Shown piece after piece: positions 60,279 to 64,000 of a stretch of 64,000 nucleotides of DNA. Under the pieces are notes generated by a model. It did not search any database. It had not been told where the DNA came from and saw nothing but the letters and a program-made list of their open reading frames with translations. Source of the DNA: Micromonospora echinospora (GTDB lineage Bacteria; Actinomycetota; Actinomycetes; Mycobacteriales; Micromonosporaceae); NCBI RefSeq assembly GCF_900091495.1, contig NZ_LT607413.1, positions 1,674,001-1,738,000 on the forward strand, in the 5' to 3' direction. Made by a program: the position numbers and the translations under genes. Each line of letters starts with the position of its first letter. Positions within the stretch are counted from its first letter, which is position 1.

Positions 60279-60839
60279 TCAGCCGCGTAGCGGGCCGGCG
60301 CGGGAGGTGACGGCGGCCTTCCGGTGCAGCCCGGGGAGCGGGGCGACCGTCACCTCCGCCGTGACCTGGACGTCAAGTCCGTCCAGGTGGCACCCGGCCA
60401 GCCGGGCACCGTTGGCGGCGGCGAGTTCGGCGGCCCGGCGGCAGGTGGCCTCCTCGCCCCGGAAGCTGATGCCCGCCCCGGCCAGGGCCGCGAAGTCGGC
60501 CGCCACCCGCGCCTGCTGTCGAGCCGCACGGGCCGCCCCCACCGCCGCACCGAACAACCCGACCAGCAGGAGGACCAGGCCCACCGCGAGCAGCAGGATG
60601 CTCGCCCCACCCCGATCGGCCCGGCACCGGTGCCGCCCGGCGTGTGGGTTGGCCCGACACGGGTGCCGGCCGGCATGTGGGTTGGCCCGACACAGGTGCC
60701 GGCCGGCATGTGGGTTGGCCCGACACAGGTGCCGGCCGGTGTGTGGGTTGGCCCGGCACGGGTGCCGGCCGGTGTGTGGGCCGGCCGTCCGCGTCTCCTC
60801 GTTCCTCATGCCGATCAACCGCCACCCCCTCGTCGACAT
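60279..60839 (-). CDS. TadE-like protein (Rv3654c type) with tandem N-terminal repeats
   Basis: A 186-residue protein. C-terminal half (about 76-186) has one transmembrane helix (GGASILLLAVGLVLLLVGLF) and a pilus-like domain with AARQQARVAADFAALAGA and a Cys pair, matching the Rv3654c family of Tad loci. Its N-terminus is extended by five copies of an 11-residue unit (ANPHAGRHLCR). A start at ATG 60809 is possible. Repeats with Cys and His may be a recent addition. Confidence 0.8.
   Translation of the reverse strand: MSTRGWRLIGMRNEETRTAGPHTGRHPCRANPHTGRHLCRANPHAGRHLCRANPHAGRHPCRANPHAGRHRCRADRGGASILLLAVGLVLLLVGLFGAAVGAARAARQQARVAADFAALAGAGISFRGEEATCRRAAELAAANGARLAGCHLDGLDVQVTAEVTVAPLPGLHRKAAVTSRAGPLRG
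60618..60782 (-). repeat. 33-bp tandem repeat, five copies
   Basis: Units of 33 bp start at 60618, 60651, 60684, 60717 and 60750 and are 80-100 percent alike. They code for the ANPHAGRHLCR units of the TadE-like gene. Units abut directly and there are no spacers, so this is not a CRISPR. Confidence 0.9.
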
Positions 60840-60846
60840 GGGACCG

Positions 60847-61368
60847 TCACGACGCGGGAAGCGGGACGCCGGGCTCGACGGCGGCCACGGCGGTCGCCGC
60901 CACCGTGATCCGGGGCAGGTTCGCGCCGAGCGTCCGCACCGGGGCCCGCACCGTCACGGTCACCCGCTCCTGACCGACCTCGACCGAGATGTCGGCCCCG
61001 GCCGGGGCGACCCGGACGCCGGCCGCCCTCCCGCTCTCGCCCCGGGAGGCGGCGAGCGCCGCCTCCCGGGCCGCGTCCAGACAGGTGGCCTTCGTGGTCG
61101 CCGCGCTGACCACGGTCAGCCCGGCCAGGAGCAGCAGCATCAGCGCCGGCAGGCCGGCCGCCAGTTCGGCCGTGAAGGAACCCCGATCACCACCGGCCGC
61201 CGCCTGTGCGGCGAGGGCCTCTCGGTCGCCACCGGCTCTCGCCCCGGCGACAGAGCCTCGGCCAGCACCGGCCGCCGTCCCGGCGACGGCTCCTCGACCG
61301 CCGACGGGCAGCGTGGTGACGTGTGGGGCACGGGCACGGGCACGGCCGACCCGCCGGCGCCCGGTCAC
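60847..61368 (-). CDS. TadE family pilus protein
   Basis: A 173-residue protein. Residues about 65-90 carry a class III prepilin-like signal: G followed by SFTAEL (Glu at +5) and a hydrophobic helix PALMLLLLAGLTVVSA, then a beta-rich domain with VTVTVRAPVRTLG. An unusually long Ala/Gly/Arg-rich N-terminus (about 60 residues) precedes it. GTG overlaps the pilin-like stop. Confidence 0.85.
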   Translation of the reverse strand: MTGRRRVGRARARAPHVTTLPVGGRGAVAGTAAGAGRGSVAGARAGGDREALAAQAAAGGDRGSFTAELAAGLPALMLLLLAGLTVVSAATTKATCLDAAREAALAASRGESGRAAGVRVAPAGADISVEVGQERVTVTVRAPVRTLGANLPRITVAATAVAAVEPGVPLPAS

Positions 61369-61532
61369 TTCAGCGCCCGGTCAATCACCGCAGTCAACGC
61401 CGACTGCACGTTACCGCTGGTCAGGACCTTCAACAGGATGCCGGCGAAGGCGACGGCGGCAAGGGTTCCGACGGCGTACTCGGCGGTGTTCATCCCGGCG
61501 TCCCCGCGCAGGCGGGCCATCAGTTTACGCAC
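61365..61532 (-). CDS. Flp-type pilin (DUF4244)
   Basis: A 55-residue protein: basic leader VRKLMARLRGDAG, then MNTAEYAVGTLAAVAFAGIL with the expected Glu-Tyr at +5/+6 after the cleavage Gly. It is the presumed major pilin of the Tad system. GTG at 61532 has AAAGGA upstream; no prepilin peptidase lies in the window. Confidence 0.85.
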   Translation of the reverse strand: MRKLMARLRGDAGMNTAEYAVGTLAAVAFAGILLKVLTSGNVQSALTAVIDRALK

Positions 61533-61557
61533 GGTGGGTGTCCTTTCTCGACAGTTG

Positions 61558-62454
61558 TCAGAGCACGTCACCGAGGACGGCGACGATCACCGGCACCAGG
61601 CCGGCGAGAACGAAGGCCGGTAGGAAGCAGAGCCCCAACGGCAGCACGATCAGCACGCCCGCCCGACGGGCCGACGCCTCGGCGGCCACCGCCCGGTCGG
61701 TCCGCAGGTCGTCGGCGAGGCGGCTCAGGGCCCCGGACAGCGCCGCCCCGCTCTGCGCCGACCGGACGGCGGCGGTCACCAGTCGGTCCGCCCCGCTCAC
61801 CGGGGTGAGGTGGGCCCAGGCCTCCTCCGGTGTTCCGCCCAGCAAAAGGGTGCGGCCGACCCGGCCGAGCCGGTCGGCGAGTGGCCCGCCGAGCGCTTCC
61901 GCCACGGCGATGACCGCCCGGTCCACGGGTGCCCCGGCCCGCATCGCCGCCGAAAGGAGGTCGGCGGCGAGCGGCAGGTCGGCGACCTCCACGAGCCGCC
62001 GGTTGCGGACGGCGGGCGGCTCGATCTTCCGGAGCAGCCGGTCGAGGAGCACCGCAGCCAGCACTCCCCCGGCCACTCCGGCCCACCCGCCGACGACCAC
62101 CGTGACGGCGACGCCGGCCAGGCCGGCGCTGAGCCGGATGACGTCCGGCAGCCGTCCGGAGGTCGCCTTCACTTCCGCACCTGAAAGGCGTGCCCGCCGG
62201 CCGAACCGGCGGTGGATGCGCGGGTGTGTCACGGCGACGACCAGCGCCGCGACGAGCAGGAGGCCGGCCGCGGTGAGCTGTGCGGTACCGGCACCGGCCG
62301 GACCGGCGGCGACCACGGGACCGGGAGCGAGCACGGTGGAACCACCGACGGAGGTGGAACCGCCCGTCAGGACAGTGGCACCACTGGCCGGCACAGCGAA
62401 GCCGCCGGCCAGGACGACGTGACCGTCGGCCGGAACCGTGAGCAGGGCGCACAT
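61558..62454 (-). CDS. tadC: Type II/IV secretion F-domain protein TadC
   Basis: A 298-residue inner-membrane platform protein: T2SSF domain VEVADLPLAADLLSAAMRAG ... ALSGALSRLADDLR, with helices around 50-65, 110-140 and 265-290. The ATG at 62454 overlaps the tadB stop. Confidence 0.9.
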   Translation of the reverse strand: MCALLTVPADGHVVLAGGFAVPASGATVLTGGSTSVGGSTVLAPGPVVAAGPAGAGTAQLTAAGLLLVAALVVAVTHPRIHRRFGRRARLSGAEVKATSGRLPDVIRLSAGLAGVAVTVVVGGWAGVAGGVLAAVLLDRLLRKIEPPAVRNRRLVEVADLPLAADLLSAAMRAGAPVDRAVIAVAEALGGPLADRLGRVGRTLLLGGTPEEAWAHLTPVSGADRLVTAAVRSAQSGAALSGALSRLADDLRTDRAVAAEASARRAGVLIVLPLGLCFLPAFVLAGLVPVIVAVLGDVL

Positions 62455-63578
62455 CAGGCTGCCCCACCCGGGGTGGCGCCGAGCCGTTCGGCCCAGAGCA
62501 GGCCGACGACCTGGAGCGCGGTGGCCGCCACCGCGCACCCGGCACCGACCGGGGTGTGCAGCAGCACCCGGAGCGGGTCGACGCCGATGCCGTACCCGAG
62601 GGCGATGCCGCCGAGCGGCAACGCGGCGAGCAGCCAGGCGGTGGCCCGGGCCCCGGCGGCCTGGGCGGCCGCAGCGGCCAGGCCACGGTCCATCACCCGC
62701 ATGTCGGCCTCGATCCGCTCCACCAGTTCCGCCAACGGCGCACCCGTCCGGTCTGCCAGGCGGATCGCCGCACGGGTCAGCCGGTCGATCCGATCGGGGC
62801 CGACCGGCCCGACGGTGTCGGAGGTAAAGCGCTGCCGCCGGTCGGCCGGATCGGTGCCGCCCGGGACGGCGGGACCGTCGGCGGCGGTGCCCGGGACCGG
62901 CGGGCCGGGCTCCGGCAGGGCGGACTCCAGCAGGGCGGGCTCGTCGGTGAGGTTGGTCGGGACCGGCAGACCGGCCCGTAGGTCGGCGGCGAGCGCGCCG
63001 AGCTGATCCAACCGATGGCGGCGGAGCCGTTCCGCCGATCGGATCGCACGACGCCGGAGCAGGGCCCGCACACCGAGGGCGACGTACGCGGCAGCCACCA
63101 CGGCGGCCGCCGGCCCGGCGAGCAGCCCGCCGCCGGCCGCTCCGACACCGGCCGCCAGAACGACGCTCCGCTTGCGCGACACCGCCCAGCGGCCGGTGAA
63201 GCCGCCACCGGCGTCGTCGACCTGTCGGGCGGCTTCGATGGCCGGCTCCGGTGGGGTCGGACCGCTCCCGGTGTGCCCACCGGCTGGAGCGGTGGCCGGC
63301 CCCACGGGGACGCCGGCCGGGCGGCACGGATCGCGGCGGTTGGGTGGTCCCGCCAGGGGCCGCCGACCGGTGACGCGCGACGGGCCGGACCGCCGGAACC
63401 CTGGGACGTGGGTGACGCGTCCCGAGTTGGCCGTCGTGTTCCCGTCGGCCGGCAGAGTGACGCGTCGCCCGGACCGGAACAGCGCACGGTACCGGGACCG
63501 CCCGGTGCCCGTCGGCCAGCCGATGACGACGGTGGCCACGAGCACCAGCGCCACCACCGGCCAGGCCGCAGTGCTCAC
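62454..63578 (-). CDS. tadB: Type II/IV secretion F-domain protein TadB
   Basis: A 374-residue platform protein. N-terminal transmembrane helix, a long Pro/Arg/Gly-rich linker (about 35-130), then helices and the T2SSF motif (DRTGAPLAELVERIEADMRV) and C-terminal helices. GTG at 63578 overlaps the tadA stop (GTGA). Linker is longer than usual. Confidence 0.85.
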   Translation of the reverse strand: MSTAAWPVVALVLVATVVIGWPTGTGRSRYRALFRSGRRVTLPADGNTTANSGRVTHVPGFRRSGPSRVTGRRPLAGPPNRRDPCRPAGVPVGPATAPAGGHTGSGPTPPEPAIEAARQVDDAGGGFTGRWAVSRKRSVVLAAGVGAAGGGLLAGPAAAVVAAAYVALGVRALLRRRAIRSAERLRRHRLDQLGALAADLRAGLPVPTNLTDEPALLESALPEPGPPVPGTAADGPAVPGGTDPADRRQRFTSDTVGPVGPDRIDRLTRAAIRLADRTGAPLAELVERIEADMRVMDRGLAAAAAQAAGARATAWLLAALPLGGIALGYGIGVDPLRVLLHTPVGAGCAVAATALQVVGLLWAERLGATPGGAA

Positions 63579-64000
63579 GACGACGTCCCCGACGAGCCGG
63601 GCCACGGTTCGGACAGGATCTGCGGCACCGGCACGCCGCGCTGCTGGAGCAGCATGCCGAGGGTACGGGCCGCCGGCCCGGGACCGCGTCCGCGCACCCA
63701 CGCGGGCACGACCGTGACCAGGCGGTCCGGCCCGTCGGGCAGGAGCAGCGAGACCGACTCCAGCACGCGGCCGCTACGCCCCCGCCGCATCTGGAGCAGC
63801 ACCTGGAGGGCGGCGGCCACCTGGGCGTGCAGGGCCGCGCGGGGCAGCCCTCCGAGCAGACCGAGCGCCTCCAGCCGAGCCGGTACGTCCGACGGGGCGT
63901 TGGCGTGCAGCGTTCCGGCCCCACCGTCGTGGCCGGTGTTCAGAGCGGCGAGCAGGTCGACCACCTCACCGCCCCGGCACTCCCCGACCACGAGCCGGTC
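63575..64000 (-). CDS. tadA: TadA/CpaF pilus assembly ATPase, C-terminal part (truncated by window edge)
   Basis: About 142 residues of a secretion ATPase: Walker B/His-box region DRLVVGECRGGEVVDLLAAL and NTGHDGGAGTLHANAPSDVP are the signature of CpaF/TadA. The N-terminal part lies beyond 64000. It powers the TadB/TadC pilus machine encoded downstream. Confidence 0.93.
   Translation of the reverse strand, partial: DRLVVGECRGGEVVDLLAALNTGHDGGAGTLHANAPSDVPARLEALGLLGGLPRAALHAQVAAALQVLLQMRRGRSGRVLESVSLLLPDGPDRLVTVVPAWVRGRGPGPAARTLGMLLQQRGVPVPQILSEPWPGSSGTSS

Noticed and set aside
60618-60782. CRISPR-like regular array
   Set aside because: Units are directly adjacent with no spacers and code for peptide repeats; no cas genes.
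59482-61623. 713-codon plus-strand frame over the Tad genes
   Set aside because: Its repeat CGLARHRCRPA is the reverse reading of the 33-bp array; the minus-strand Tad genes are well supported.

Overview
The window is a 64 kb stretch of very GC-rich chromosomal DNA from an actinomycete. GTG starts, AGGAGG-type ribosome-binding sites, GTGA/ATGA operon overlaps, F420/PPOX-type enzymes and the gene set point to the family Micromonosporaceae, most likely Micromonospora or a close relative. That assignment is inferred from gene content; no rRNA is present. No phage, transposase or CRISPR array is visible. The DNA is ordinary chromosome with scattered accessory genes and many small palindromic or tandem repeats.

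Left part (1-18.7 kb): the tail of a helicase-associated protein, an L,D-transpeptidase lipoprotein and an XPB-type helicase; then a small cassette (mini GntR regulator, short DivIVA-domain protein, Cys/His-rich small protein); a KASIII-like enzyme lacking the usual His; a secreted GH43-like glycosidase with a lectin-like repeat domain; and a split non-homologous end-joining locus (polymerase-domain and ligase genes divergent from ku). FKBP isomerase, HAD phosphatase, quinone reductase, acyl-CoA ligase and Nudix genes follow.

Middle part (18.7-41 kb): an MFS exporter behind an iron-box-like site; a heptose/glycosyltransferase group (fused HldE-like enzyme, GT2, GT9); an Hsp20; a second, paralogous copy of the GntR/DivIVA/Cys-His cassette at 27.2-28.4 kb in opposite orientation; a methyltransferase gene carrying an in-frame 82-bp palindromic insertion; several small accessory genes; a PadR-controlled ABC transporter; a tRNA-Thr; a metallophosphoesterase; a PSP1 protein; and a small operon of a YbaB-like protein with WXG100/EspC-like proteins.

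Right part (41-64 kb): a conserved actinobacterial backbone: holB, an MFS-thymidylate kinase fusion, topA, hppA, a BldG-type STAS antagonist with its anti-sigma-like kinase, a DUF1998 helicase, and a Tad/Flp pilus locus running off the window edge (TadA, TadB, TadC, Flp-like pilin, TadE and a second TadE-like protein). From memory this order closely follows the Streptomyces coelicolor SCO3540-SCO3558 region and the M. tuberculosis Rv3644c-Rv3659c region.

The most interesting signals are the two paralogous regulator/DivIVA/Cys-His cassettes, the palindrome inserted within a methyltransferase reading frame, and at least two families of dispersed REP-like palindromes between genes.
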